From the NCBI GenBank assembly GCA_050084515.1, contig CM114272.1:3596001-3660000 (forward strand): DNA of 64,000 nucleotides. Reading direction: 5' to 3'. Origin of the DNA: Blasia pusilla. Its lineage: Eukaryota; Marchantiophyta; Marchantiopsida; Blasiales. Made by a program: the position numbers and the translations under genes. Below the pieces are notes generated by a model. That model saw nothing but the letters and a program-made list of their open reading frames with translations, was not told where the DNA came from and ran no database searches. This document shows, piece by piece, positions 11,126 through 21,536 of this stretch (positions are counted from its first letter, which is position 1; each line of letters starts with the position of its first letter).

Positions 11126-12323
11126 CTTGCAAAACTTCTTGGAGTTCGGGAGTTTTCATGCAGTCGGCGGTTAATTGACCTACGTGGACGTCAACTTTTC
11201 GATTTTGTGGCGATCAATGAGATCTCTTGCAAGTGGTTATGTGGCTCTTGGCTTATATTTCGGAGATTGATTCGCAAGAAAAATGTCTCCAAATATTCCG
11301 GAGAGATGACTCAAAAGCGGTTCAGGCTGCTGCGCTTTCACCGTTACTTTCCTTGCTGGTTCCTAACGTCACGCGGATGTACTCTTGTGCCGTGGAGAAT
11401 GCTGCACTTACAGGTCTTTTCCGCTCACTACTATCTCTCAAGCGGAACGGTGAGAATGGGAAGGATAGGCAGTTGAGAGAAGGCAAGGCATCTTGTTTGT
11501 GTTGTACTTGCATCACTCACTACATATGATTTCTATGATTATTTCAAGATTAAGAGTACTTTGGAACGAAGCCAATCAGATCGACCTCATGGCAACTCAT
11601 GATAATCACCCTCCCAGAATAAGACCAAGGAATGAAGAAATTTTTTGCAGGGTTGAGATTTCTTAAAATCCATTCTCGTTAACTTTGGTGTGGACTCTGG
11701 AGCGTCACGCTTCCTGGAACAGCTTAAATATACCTCTGAACATTTGGTTAGAATGCATTCAGAATCATATCATGACCCTTTTCGTTGCCTCCATAGGCTC
11801 ACACGGAAGGCACTCTGTTTTTATCATCATCAGCCAAAAAGAAGGGGAAGAAGAAGAAAGGGGGACTTGTAAAGACTCTTGTGAATAAGGAGATACGCTT
11901 CACGGCTGGAGTTCTGCTACTTCAATGCTACATTGACCTCTGCAAAGGCTTCATTTGGGTAACTTCACTACCTTTGCTTGTATAGCCAATGCCACTTGTC
12001 CTGAGCCTCCAGGAGATGCAATGTTTTCTTGGATTGCTCACAATCACCAGAAGTTCTGACCATCAAATTGTATATCTTCTATGTTTGGGTGCAAAAATCT
12101 GAATTTACACTTAATTTCATTATCAGCGGTTTATGTAAATACACAGATAGATTTTTTGCATGGTCCAAGCTCTTGTAATGATTTTTCATAAAACTTTTCA
12201 ACCACTTCTTAGAAAGCAAGAACTTATTCTCAGATCGACATTATGTGTATGCAGATGCTTGCAAAGATTTATCGCTGATCACAAAATTGTGTATCGTGAA
12301 ACAATTTTCAATTTTGAGCTAGA
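11126..12323 (+). other. Unassigned, possibly captured exon fragments
   Basis: Codon-like stretches occur without a recognised family. One frame at 11227-11529 contains SKAVQAAALSPLLSLLVPN and GLFRSLLSLKRNGENGK, loosely armadillo-like in composition; another at 11690-11872 ends in a basic KRRGRRRKG run. Neither has a convincing start or end. They may be captured gene pieces inside the MULE or chance frames. Confidence 0.3.
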
Positions 12324-13090
12324 GGTATGAGGGCTTTCACAAGATTTCTTTGTATTTTATACTTTCTAAGAAACCGTAATTTCCTTTGTTTCTTGCTTTC
12401 TAATCAAGGTGTGTCTCCTTATGAACTGGGATGACTACTCAGTCATGTCAGATGGGGACTCCAGAAGTGCTTGACATATCCTCTTGGGTGGGACTTGTAT
12501 CTTTTTTCCCCTGCAGAGATTTACTCAAAGATTTGAGGTTTCCAAAACATCACTGACAGCTGATTCCTCAGCAATTGAATCGGGACTATCGACCATAGGA
12601 CCTGAACTTCCCTCCGGTAAAGCCTCAGGTACAGAGTCCTTGGGTAATTTGAGTGATTTTTCCTCCCTCTTCTTCATTTGCTCTTCTGATCTCTGGTATC
12701 GGCTAATATCAAGATGGTAGAAATTAGCCGCAGCCCTCGGCTAATTTCAAGATGGAGGTATGAGGGCTTTGACAGTACTTCTTTGTATTTTATACTTTCT
12801 AAGAAATCCGGTACTTTCCTTTGTTATGCTTTCTAATCAGGCGGCAGCTATTTTCCTTATGAATGGGATGATGCTCACTCATGTCGATGGGGACTCGTAT
12901 GTGCGACATATACTCTTGTGCGGGACTTGTATCTTTTTTCCCCTGCAGAGATTTACTCAAAGATTTGAGGTTTCCAAAACATCACTGACAGCTGATTCCT
13001 CAGCAATTGAAGCTGGATTATCGACCATAAGGCCTGAACTTCCCTCCGATAAAGCCTCAGGTACAGAGTCCTTGGGTAATTTGACTGGGG
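12324..13090 (+). repeat. Tandem duplication of a 433-bp segment
   Basis: The segment from 12324 (GGTATGAGGGCTTT) recurs from 12757, an offset of 433 bp, with long near-identical runs including CCCCTGCAGAGATTTACTCA and CATCACTGACAGCTGATTCC. Each copy includes an acceptor-like pyrimidine tract plus CTGCAG followed by the same open frame (FTQRFEVSKTSLTADSS...), which looks like a duplicated exon with its upstream intron. The second copy continues into a longer Ser/Thr-rich frame to about 13370. The protein family is not recognised. Confidence 0.85.
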
Positions 13091-13701
13091 CAGATTTTGG
13101 TTTTTCATCTGCACTTCTGATCTGTGGTATCTGAGACGGTAAACTGCGGAACAGATTCAGAATTGTCTTTGGATGAAACTTCCTTTGCTACGTCTATGCA
13201 AATGGCATTTGTTCTTGTATCTCATTCTTCATGCTCACAGCTGTCTTTTTGGCAGACGAATCCACGGATCTACATAAAGGATCAGACCTCCCACAGGTGC
13301 ATACTCCTCTACTAGTGTCAGATGAAACTACATGCTCAATTCCAGCGGCAGTAGAATATGATACTTCTGTTCCATGACTGACCATCTCTACAACACTACA
13401 TTCCAAAGAGCTACTTATATATACTTTTCTCTACCATTTCCAACCCTAGCTAACCCAGGTTCTCTTGAACCTGGGTTAGTTGTCGTCACATCTGGATCAT
13501 CACTTCCATGTGATTTATTCGCTCTCACAGAACTCCATTGGAACTACTTCACATTCTATGTTTGTATTCACCAAGGGCTATACCCTCCCATTGATAGAAA
13601 GTCCTATAAGAGTTGTCACTGATGTGCTTAGTTGGGTTTGGTGCATTTACCATACTAACACGCAAATTAATTTCTTGCAGGGATGACATCTAAGTCAAGC
13701 T

Positions 13702-14718
13702 ATGGAAGCAGGATTCCCATTAAAAGATTTCGTTTATCGGACAAAATTTGCTAGGTTGGAGGAAGATGTAGATAAGGACATGGCTGTTACCATGGGAGTC
13801 GCTGGAGTGTGGGAGGTGGATTGGACCGTCTGTGATAAGGATATGGTCATAAACTTCTTGAGCACGTTCAACCCCGACACTTCAGAGGGGATGCTTCGAC
13901 GAATCTACGGGCATACAATGTCAGAGTATGCATTATGTATCTCTCCAGAACTCATAACAAATGCTTTCCAATTCAAGCACCTTGGCTCATTCTTATCTAT
14001 GGAGTGCCAACACACTCATCAAGAGGAGCCAAGAATTTATTCCAAGTACCTCACCAAGCTGGACAAGAATAGGCACGGATACAAGCTAGGGTATGTTGTG
14101 CTAGAGAACTTTCGCGCACTACTATTACAACTGAATCGTTGCTTTCATATGAAAGCAAACCCCGAGTGTGTCCGTGCAAGCATGTTATCAATGGCATGTC
14201 GAGATTGGGAAGGGATTCCGATGGATTGGGCAAACTATGTCTACAGGAAACTCATGCTTGATATCAGGCAAGTCCTCCGACCAAGAGCCAAGAGAGAGAA
14301 AGTGAGAGAAAGTGGAGTTGGAGTTATTTTGACCATTCTCTTCAACCATGGCGATGATCCGACCTCACATGAGGTGACTGTAGCAGAGGCCACCCTAGTA
14401 TCAGACCCGAAATTGAAAGGGAAGGCAAAGCTGAGTGGGACTCCACCGACCGAGCCCAAGAATCCTCGGAAGAGGAAAATTGCAGGAAAGGAGGAGAGTG
14501 AGCCCAAAGACAAATCAGAGCGATTGTGCATAAAACTGAAGCTACCTAGTAAAGACACTACTACAGGGAAGGCACAAACTTCAGATGATAGCGATGATTT
14601 CATTGCTCAAAAGAAAATACCGAGAAATAAGAGTTCCTCACATGGAGCCGGGAAGGAGCTTCCACAATCGCAGATGAAGAATCTGAAGTCTCGGCCAAAA
14701 ACCCAAGGAAAGAAGAAA
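13702..14718 (+). CDS. Accessory MULE-borne protein, N-terminal coding block
   Basis: Open from ATG 13702 (MEAGFPLKDFVYRTKFA) to a candidate donor, AAGAAA|GTGAGG, at 14718/14719; the frame itself runs on to 14775. The first 210 or so residues look globular (VWEVDWTVCDKDMVINFLST, YVVLENFRALLLQLNRC). The rest is a basic, Lys/Ser/Pro-rich tail with NLS-like clusters (NPRKRKIAG, KSRPKTQGKKK). The globular part faintly recalls the plant transposon-associated or plant-mobile proteins that accompany some plant elements, but no family can be named with confidence. A polypyrimidine tract and TTGCAG precede the frame (13674-13680), so an upstream exon is possible. Low similarity to any transposase suggests an accessory or captured gene. 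Confidence 0.55.
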
Positions 14719-14769
14719 GTGAGGGTTCTAACCATTTATATTCATTTTGTTTTAGTTTCTTGGCTATAT

Positions 14770-15140
14770 GCATGAACGGCGGCTATTCACAGCCCAAGGC
14801 ACTTGCTAGCATTAACCTGCGGCTAAATTGTAGACTAATAGCAGCCGGCGGCGGCTATTCACAGCCTTTGCACAAGGATGCCATAATGAACCGGCGTCTA
14901 TTATAGCAGAATCCAGCGGCTATTTTAATTCTCTGGATGGCGACTAAGAGCAGCCGCCGGTGACTATTAAGCCCGCCTTTGGACAAGGCTACCAGAAAGA
15001 GTCGGCGTCTATTCTAGCACAGGGGGACGAATATGCACTCTCTTTGGACTAAAAAAAATAGCAGCCGGAGGGGGGCTATTCACAGCCATTGTACAAGGTC
15101 GGCGGCTATCCACAGCGTTTGGGCAAGGCTACTAGCTTAC
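14770..15140. repeat. Dispersed GGCGGCTA cores in an intron-like gap
   Basis: Repeated phrases such as ACGGCGGCTATTCACAGCC and CCGGCGGCGGCTATTCACAG occur at irregular spacing between the two accessory coding blocks. The cores keep the plus orientation. A short exon-like piece (about 15228-15294, reading PAKVKKEDDSATLP, followed by AAGT|GTAAGT) lies just downstream, but its phase does not join cleanly to the block ending at 14718. Confidence 0.75.
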
Positions 15141-15437
15141 ACAAGGCTGCCTACACTTTTTTTTGTTTTCTTTATATGTAAATATAACTTTTGGGGTTCA
15201 TTGGTGTGTACTTGGGGACGTCTACAGTCCAGCAAAAGTCAAGAAGGAAGATGATTCTGCAACTCTGCCGATTGCTACAAATTCGAATCCAAGTGTAAGT
15301 AGAGTAAGATTTCATCATAGCTTGGGATTCTTTCATGTAGACATGTATAATCGTTTTCTCAAAAAGCAGATTCCCCTAAGGACTCCTCCTTCCATAGAAT
15401 CCAAAGTTGGTGTATAAAGACTTGCTATCCTTTCCTT

Positions 15438-17468
15438 TTGCAGATGAGGATGTCAATTGTGAAGTTCGTCCACTTAAGCAAATTTATTTTTTGGATGCTA
15501 CAGAATACTACTACGTCTAGTCGACCTCGCCGTGCAAAAATGGCAATTTTGAGGTTGGGTATTGCAGTAACAGAGCCTGCACATGAGAGCAATGTCATTG
15601 TGGAGGAGCATATTTCAGGCCTCCCTACGGCTTCAGTGGAAAGTGAAGGTCTAAAGATACCCCATGTCGAGGAGGAGCATGGTGAACCCGTCTGTGAGGT
15701 GGGTGTCATTGATACTCAGAAGGTGATAGATGAGGTGATCAAAGGCATCACAAAGGAATTGAATACTGCTGAGGACAAGGCAACGGAGGATTCAGAAGAT
15801 CATGTCATTCATTTGGAGGATAGTGAAGCAAAGGAGCCTGACAAGAAGGATGCGGCTAGCCCTCAGTCCAATTCGAATGACAATCACACCAAGAGGCATG
15901 ATTCACCTTCACCTGTACATGGAGTGAAGAATGGAGAAAGCAAAGGGAATGAGCAACGGAAGGATGGTATCGATGGCTTGGATTGGCAAGAATTTGGGAA
16001 CTTGCCTAAATGGAACACTCAGAAGGTAGGAGGTTGGGAAGTTCCCAATGTTTCTCAGTTCGGGCCTTCACAACATCGTAGGGAGTCTCTAGGCACAACA
16101 AGGAAAGACACGGCAGATGCACCTATGAAGAACACTACAGAGGGCCCTCATGGGAATATGGCAAGCGGCACACCACGTGCTCACCCTACAACAACGACCA
16201 AGACCCATCTTTTCGTGGAGCCTATGGTGATTACCCGAGGCTCTCAAACCATGGACAAGTTTCTTGTGAACAGAATGAGTCAAACTGACCATATGTTCAC
16301 AGTGGATCAACAATTGCAAACAGATAGTATCCCTGAGGTGCATATGGTTAACCGCTTATGCCAGACTAAGAGCGTGTACCATGTGAACAACTATGTGCAA
16401 ACTGAGGACTCCACATGGTGGTTGAATCACATGCGGTCCAAAGTGCTAGCAGTGGTTCCAACACACGGTGCTCCACAACCCAAACCATCAAGTGAAGATG
16501 GTGTACTCCCTAATGCTGGGGGAGCTGAAGGTTTGGACGGAAAAGAAGATGGGCTCAAATCACAGAAGGTATTATACCAATCTTCAATTGCCCATCTTCC
16601 TTAATATGGCCTCTATTCTCCAATCGTTGTTCACAAATTGCAGTAATTTCTTATGGATTTTTGGCATTCTCAGTGGAGGAGTCAATGTATAGGTGAAGGT
16701 TTACTCTATACTTTTTGGATTGTCCCTAAACCCTATCCAAAAATCCTTAGTGATCACAATCGGCGCCTATTCACTGTGGGCGGCTATTCACACAGCCTTA
16801 GTGATCACAACCGGCGGGTAAACATAGCCGATGCCTATTCATAGTGGGTGGCTATGCACACCCAATGCCAATTCACAGTTGGCAGCTAATCACAATCAAA
16901 GGCTTTGTGCTAAGCACAAAGTGGGGCTAATCACACATGACGGCTTTTTTCCATTGAAGGTTATTTCATGTACACATTCCGTTTGTCTTTGGATGTAGGG
17001 ACCAACAGAAGAAGTACCAGAGGAAGACCCGAGTGAGCCACAAGGAGGGTTTCTGATTTATGAGAGAATCATACAATTGTGGATTAACCATTTGGGGATG
17101 CCCGCGGAAGATGTGGTGCATTTGGAGTGTTGGGAGGACAAATTCATCTCACTGAACGAACTGCAGCTAGAGTAGACAAGTATGTTGAAGTCCTGGAGGT
17201 AAGGCACGCAGCTCTTCTCGCTGACAGAGGAGATCTCATTACAAAGTTAGGAGTGACCGGCTATGACAACAAAGGTGGGTGGGAAGAAGCCTTGCGTAGA
17301 GTGACAACCTTGCAAGATTCGGCAACAAGGAATTCACAGTTTATTCATGATCTCTTGAGTAGGCTAGGTGTGTCATCAGACGGCTTGGATGAGGCATCCT
17401 ATTTCTCCAGGGCTCTAGTGGCTATTGTTGACTTGCAGCGGTTGGATTCTTCAGGTCCAAGCATATAA
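15438..17468 (+). CDS. Accessory MULE-borne protein, C-terminal blocks with QT ladder
   Basis: The first block is open from about 15438 to a donor, CAGAAG|GTATTA, at 16568/16569. It is acidic and low in complexity (EEHISGLPTASVESEG, HLEDSEAKEPDKKD). Its C-terminal part carries five Gln-Thr motifs (SQTMD, SQTDH, LQTDS, CQTKS, VQTED) at residues 270, 282, 294, 309 and 321 of that frame, coded at about 16242-16406. After an intron (16569-16998, again containing core repeats) the acceptor GATGTAG leads in phase into GPTEEVPEEDPSEPQGG. A frameshift near 17130-17150 is needed to continue into the coiled-coil-like TERTAARVDKYVEVLEVRHA and to the stop at 17466-17468. The frame at the very 5' edge is uncertain: an alternative phase after the acceptor at 15443 reads DEDVNCEVRPLKQIYFLDAT and then stops. 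Function unknown. Confidence 0.5.
16740..16960. repeat. Core-motif cluster in the second accessory intron
   Basis: About seven diverged cores (GGCGCCTATTCACTG, GGGCGGCTATTCACA, TGGCAGCTAATCACA) lie within the intron 16569-16998. They follow the same word pattern (core plus TATTCACAG or TAATCACA) as the 36-bp array at 8183-9232. Confidence 0.7.
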
Positions 17469-17559
17469 TAAATCTTTGTAAAGTTCCTTTTTGTTTTATG
17501 GTGAAATGGTGATCACATCCATGTTGTATAATGTATGTCAAGCGCTGGAATTTGTGCAC

Positions 17560-18690
17560 TTCCACCCCAAACCCAACAACCTGCAGCTAAAACGCTCATC
17601 AGCCTTGTTTTAGCCGCTGGAATGCCATGACACACAGGAGCTACGGCTACAACCTGCGGCTAACTCCAAACTTCCACCCTAAACCTGCGGTTAAATTGGT
17701 CCCTCCTCTCCCCTTTGCTTGAAACTTCATCAGCTCACTGCAATGCCATGACACACTGGAGTTGCGGCTAAAACCTGCGGCTTACTCCAAACTTCCACCC
17801 TAAACCTACGGCTAAAACGTGCGGCTAAATTGGTCCCTCCTTTCCCCCTTGGCTGAAACTCCATCAGCTCACTGCAATGCCATCACACACTGGAGCTGCG
17901 GCTAAAACCTGTGGCTAACTCCAAACTTACACCCTAAACCTGCAGCTAAATTGGTCCCTCCTCTCCCCCTTGGCTGAGACTTCATCAGCTCACTGCAATG
18001 CCATGACACACTGGAGCTACGGCTAAAACCTGCGGCTAAATCCAAACTTACACCCTAAACCTGCGGCTAAATTGGTCCCTCCTCTCCCCCTTGGCTGAGA
18101 CTTCATCAGCTCACTGCAATGCCATGACACACTGGAGCTACGGCTAAAACCTGCGGCTAAATCCAAACTTACACCCTAAACCTGCGGCTAAAACCTGCGG
18201 TTAAATTGGTCCCTCCTTTCCCCCTTGGCTGAAACTTCAATAGCTTACTGCAATGCCATCACACACTGGAGCTGCGGCTAAAACCTGCGGCTAAAACGCT
18301 CATCAGCCTTGTTTTAGCCGCTGGAATGCCATGACACATTGGAGCTGTGGCTACAACCTGCGGCTAACTCCAAACTTCCACCCTAAACCTGCGGCTAAAT
18401 TGGTCCCTCCTCTCCCCCTTGGCTGAGACCTCATCAGCTCACTGCAATGCCATGACACACTGGAGCTGCGGCTACAACATGCGGCTAACTCCAAACTTCC
18501 ACCCTAAACCTGCGGCTAAAACCTGTGGTTAAATTGGTCCCTCCTCTCCCCCTTGGCTGAAACTTCATCAGCTCACTGCAATGCCATGACACACTGGAGC
18601 TGCGGCTAAATCCAAACTTCCACCCTAAACCTGCGGCTAAAACCTGCGGCTCAATTGGTCCCTCCTCTCCACCTTGGCTGAAACTTCAGA
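17560..18690. repeat. 121-bp minisatellite with CTGCGGCTA cores (MULE right subterminal)
   Basis: About nine units with a period near 121 bp; for example CTGGAG occurs at 18011 and 18132. Marker phrases are ATTGGTCCCTCCTCTCCCCC, GCAATGCCATGACACACTGG and AACCTGCGGCTAAA. Each unit has two or three GCGGCTA cores, all in the plus orientation. The array ends about 110 bp inside the right terminal inverted repeat. Confidence 0.92.
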
Positions 18691-18799
18691 ACTTCTACGG
18701 TTAAGTGCAAAGGTCTACTACTATGGAAATGGTGCTAGAACAATTAGCGGACTTCCCGGTAGCTCATATTCCATGAACAGGGTGTTGTAGGTAAGAGCC

Positions 18800-18877
18800 C
18801 CACTCAAGCAAGAGATTTCGTAGGGGGGCCAGTTAAGCAACATAAGTAGGGGAGGGGGCCACTTAAGCAAATACCTG
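18800..18877 (-). repeat. Right terminal inverted repeat of the MULE
   Basis: Reverse complement of 3163-3240 with three mismatches. It ends ACTTAAGCAAATACCTG and is followed directly by the second copy of the 10-bp target duplication. Confidence 0.9.
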
Positions 18878-18887
18878 CATATTTGAC
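18878..18887. repeat. Right target-site duplication of the MULE
   Basis: Exact copy of the 10-mer at 3153-3162. Confidence 0.9.
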
Positions 18888-18895
18888 ATTTGACA

Positions 18896-19125
18896 TCCTA
18901 CCTCATCAACCACCAATTAAGCTCCTTGGAGGTGAGGACTTCAATGTATCACTTTGAGTTTCATTGGTGGTTGATAAGGTACTGTATTGATTAAAGTATT
19001 TGACATTTAAGTCCGTACCTCATCAATCACCAATTAAGCTCCTTTGACCTTCATTGGTGGTTGATGAGGTACGGACTTCGATGTATCACGTTGAGTTTCA
19101 TTGGTGGTTGATAAGGTATTGATTG
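18896..19125. repeat. Duplicated foldback repeat
   Basis: Arms at 19009-19034 and 19053-19078 pair over 26 bp with one mismatch and an 18-bp loop; the arm starts AAGTCCGTACCTCATCAA. A diverged copy of the same inverted structure (TACCTCATCAACCACCAAT ... TTGGTGGTTGATAAGGTA) lies at 18896-18981, and a third right-arm-like segment near 19099-19122. It resembles a small foldback or MITE-like element duplicated in tandem. It begins about ten bases beyond the MULE duplication. Confidence 0.85.
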
Positions 19126-21536
19126 GGATGGATCGACAAAGTTCTCATCACCTTAGAAAATGGATATCTAACCGTGGATATCTAACCATCTTCCCTCTTT
19201 TATGATCCACTTTCCTATAGCCCCATTGTAACCATGGCTTCTACTATCTCCATACAATGTGGATGTCATCCATCTTGTATATGGAGACGTGAATCCGCTC
19301 ACTACAATTCAAATGCTATAATTTCTCTATTTAGGTAGCCATCCCTACTCCCAAATTAATTTGAGTCTTTTGACCTAACATAAGTAGACTTTAACATGTC
19401 ACTTTTGACCTAAACATGCCCTCCAAATACAAATTTATTCAGTTGAATGTTACTTGATTTTAGATAGTTAAACTATCCCCAAAGATTTAAAAATTTGATC
19501 TTTAGTACCGTATGGATTTCCAAGAAGGTTAAAACATGGAAAAATGTTTGACCCTCTGCACTTTATGCTTTCCTTAATATTTCATTAATTCAAAGCAAGT
19601 TGGTGGCAGGTCAGATGTGGGGTTGTTTCTGACTTTGTTCCCAGTACCATGGGCCGGTGATTCCCGACTCCTTTTATTCTTGTTTTCTTCTGGTTGCGGG
19701 TCTATAATCTAGATGGGACAAAACTAGTAAGCACAACTTTGGGCAGGTATTCGAGAACTTGAGCAACTACGTCGGAGTCCACAGGGAGTAACGCCTGCGA
19801 GTTCCTACGTCACTCGTTGACAAAAGCTGCGAGTACCCGGAACAACCGTGATTCGAGGAATGATAAACTTCAATAAAAAATTCGACTGATGAAACCGCTG
19901 GAGGGTGGAGGATCTAGGCTCTAGATGCAAGTTGTCCTCCCAGCTACCTCAATGTAACTTCTGCGCAAATATCCGCCTTGTCTGATTCAAGTTTTACATC
20001 TCGGACATACGAAGAGTAGAATGGTTCGAGTCCTGCGCTACGCCTGCTTTATCCGTATAGCATCTCTTAAGAGCTGCAGGTTACGCGGGGCTTCTTGTAT
20101 GCTCGTCAGATACCTGCACGTCTGGGTCAAGGTGCCCCATGTCCCAAGGAATTGAGATGAAGCTGCATCGCTACTCATAGCACAGACTCGACTCAGAGAT
20201 GCTAGAATTCTTGGAAACGCTAAAGGTAGACCTGGATCCCATATGCCAGCTTCCGCTAGCTTGGACCAAACAGGCCGAGGGGCACATGCTTTCGATCGAT
20301 TTAGGGGGGTTCTCCCCTGAACCAAATCTCGAGATGTGGGGTGCTTTTCCTGTGAAATTCACATTGCCTTGCTTAATCTAGAGGTCCCACAAGCAATGGT
20401 ACTTCGAGCTGGACGAAAAACAATCCGTAGTGTGGCAGTGGTAAAGCTGATTTGGCAGGAAGCAGCGAAGTGCGTTGGCATTTGACCACCATTTCTGAGG
20501 ATCATCGTTTGAAGATAACAATGGGCCTTTCGACTCACGGGAAGTGCGAACACACTCCCATCAAACGCTACGCTTCGGCTCGGCTGGTCTGATATTGGGG
20601 CCCAAAAGTTAGTCAGTCCAGCTGATCGAACCTCACAGATCGACCACCAGTCAACAACCACTTTCCCATCTCTCTTACCGAAACTCGAGTTCCAGACTCC
20701 CAGCCACCGCTACAAATGCTCGGTAACGCTTGAAGCGACCCGAGTCCGATGCACCAGCAGCACCACTGCACGTCACACGCGTGCGAATTACTAGCATAAG
20801 AAACGTCTCCTACTAATAATAATAGCTAATTTCTAAGCTAATGTTATGTAAAATTATATTTTTAGCTAACAAAGAGTTCGAATTCATTAATTATGAGAGA
20901 TAATTTAAAGATAATCCTAGCCGGCTAAAATAAATTTCTTTCGAGTCGTTTAAAATTCGTCCGCAGCGTTAGGAGGGTTTCTTTGTAAAAGAGGTTGGAA
21001 ATCCGAATTTACCGATCCGGGCTCTGAAACACCGGCAATATACCGGGTCCCCGGACTATGCGCTGCATGCATTCCGCTGTCACACTACTAGCTGTAACCG
21101 GGGAGGAGGAGGAGGAGGAGGATCGGGGGGATCAAGCATTGAAGGCATGCTCTTTTTTCCTTTTCCCCTGTTACGGGAGAACGGGAATGATGGTAAGTAA
21201 AGTTCACGTTTTCCCTGGTCATGGACTTGCGAGGACCGAGGTGACATTTCTCAGCTGGAGTCTGGAGATAGCGCAAAGTGGACGCGACGTGGGACTATGC
21301 GGATGAGGTCAGCAGAGGTGGGAATATTTAGGATGTGTATCTCTTCGGAGATGCAGTCGGAGGGGACAGTCGAAAGCGCACTGCTGCAGCAGTAGGGTGA
21401 GGGAGCTATGAATAAAGATGCACTTCGATAAAAACGAGTGATGGAAAACCCATCGGAAGTACAAAAGAGGGGGACTCAAAGAGTCAAAACCTGAAGGCCA
21501 CAACACGACCAGAAAAGGAAGAAGGGGGCATTCCCC
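19126..21536. other. Unassigned region between MULE flank and LINE
   Basis: Base composition rises in GC from about 19600. Minus-strand frames at 20038-20325, 20171-20362 and 20359-20661 look more codon-like than chance (for example VRSAGLTNFWAPISDQPS), but no family is recognised and they are broken relative to each other, so this may be a decayed element or gene. A (GGA)n run lies near 21101-21122. The part close to 21500 probably includes 3' sequence of the LINE. Confidence 0.35.

Larger units (their letters stand above)
3163..18877 (+). mobile_element. Giant Mutator-like element (MULE), about 15.7 kb
   Basis: The ends are 78-bp terminal inverted repeats (3163-3240 and 18800-18877), identical at 75 of 78 positions and flanked by a 10-bp direct duplication. 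Inside, the plus strand holds a MuDR-type transposase gene (from 3472) with SWIM zinc finger and CCHC knuckle, now broken by frameshifts and a stop. Downstream are long minisatellite arrays, a pyrimidine-rich block, a duplicated segment and a second coding region with no transposase similarity. The size is large for a MULE, and much of it is tandem repeat built around the core GGCGGCTA. The well-preserved ends suggest insertion is not very old even though this copy's transposase is dead. Gene capture (Pack-MULE behaviour) is a plausible source of the non-transposase exons but is not shown. Confidence 0.88.

Noticed and set aside
20010-20040. tRNA-like T-arm (GGTTCGAGTCC)
   Set aside because: The flanking bases do not form the T stem, and no anticodon or acceptor arms fit upstream.
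19600-20800. Possible ribosomal RNA fragment, from composition
   Set aside because: No conserved rRNA core words could be found; left as unassigned.
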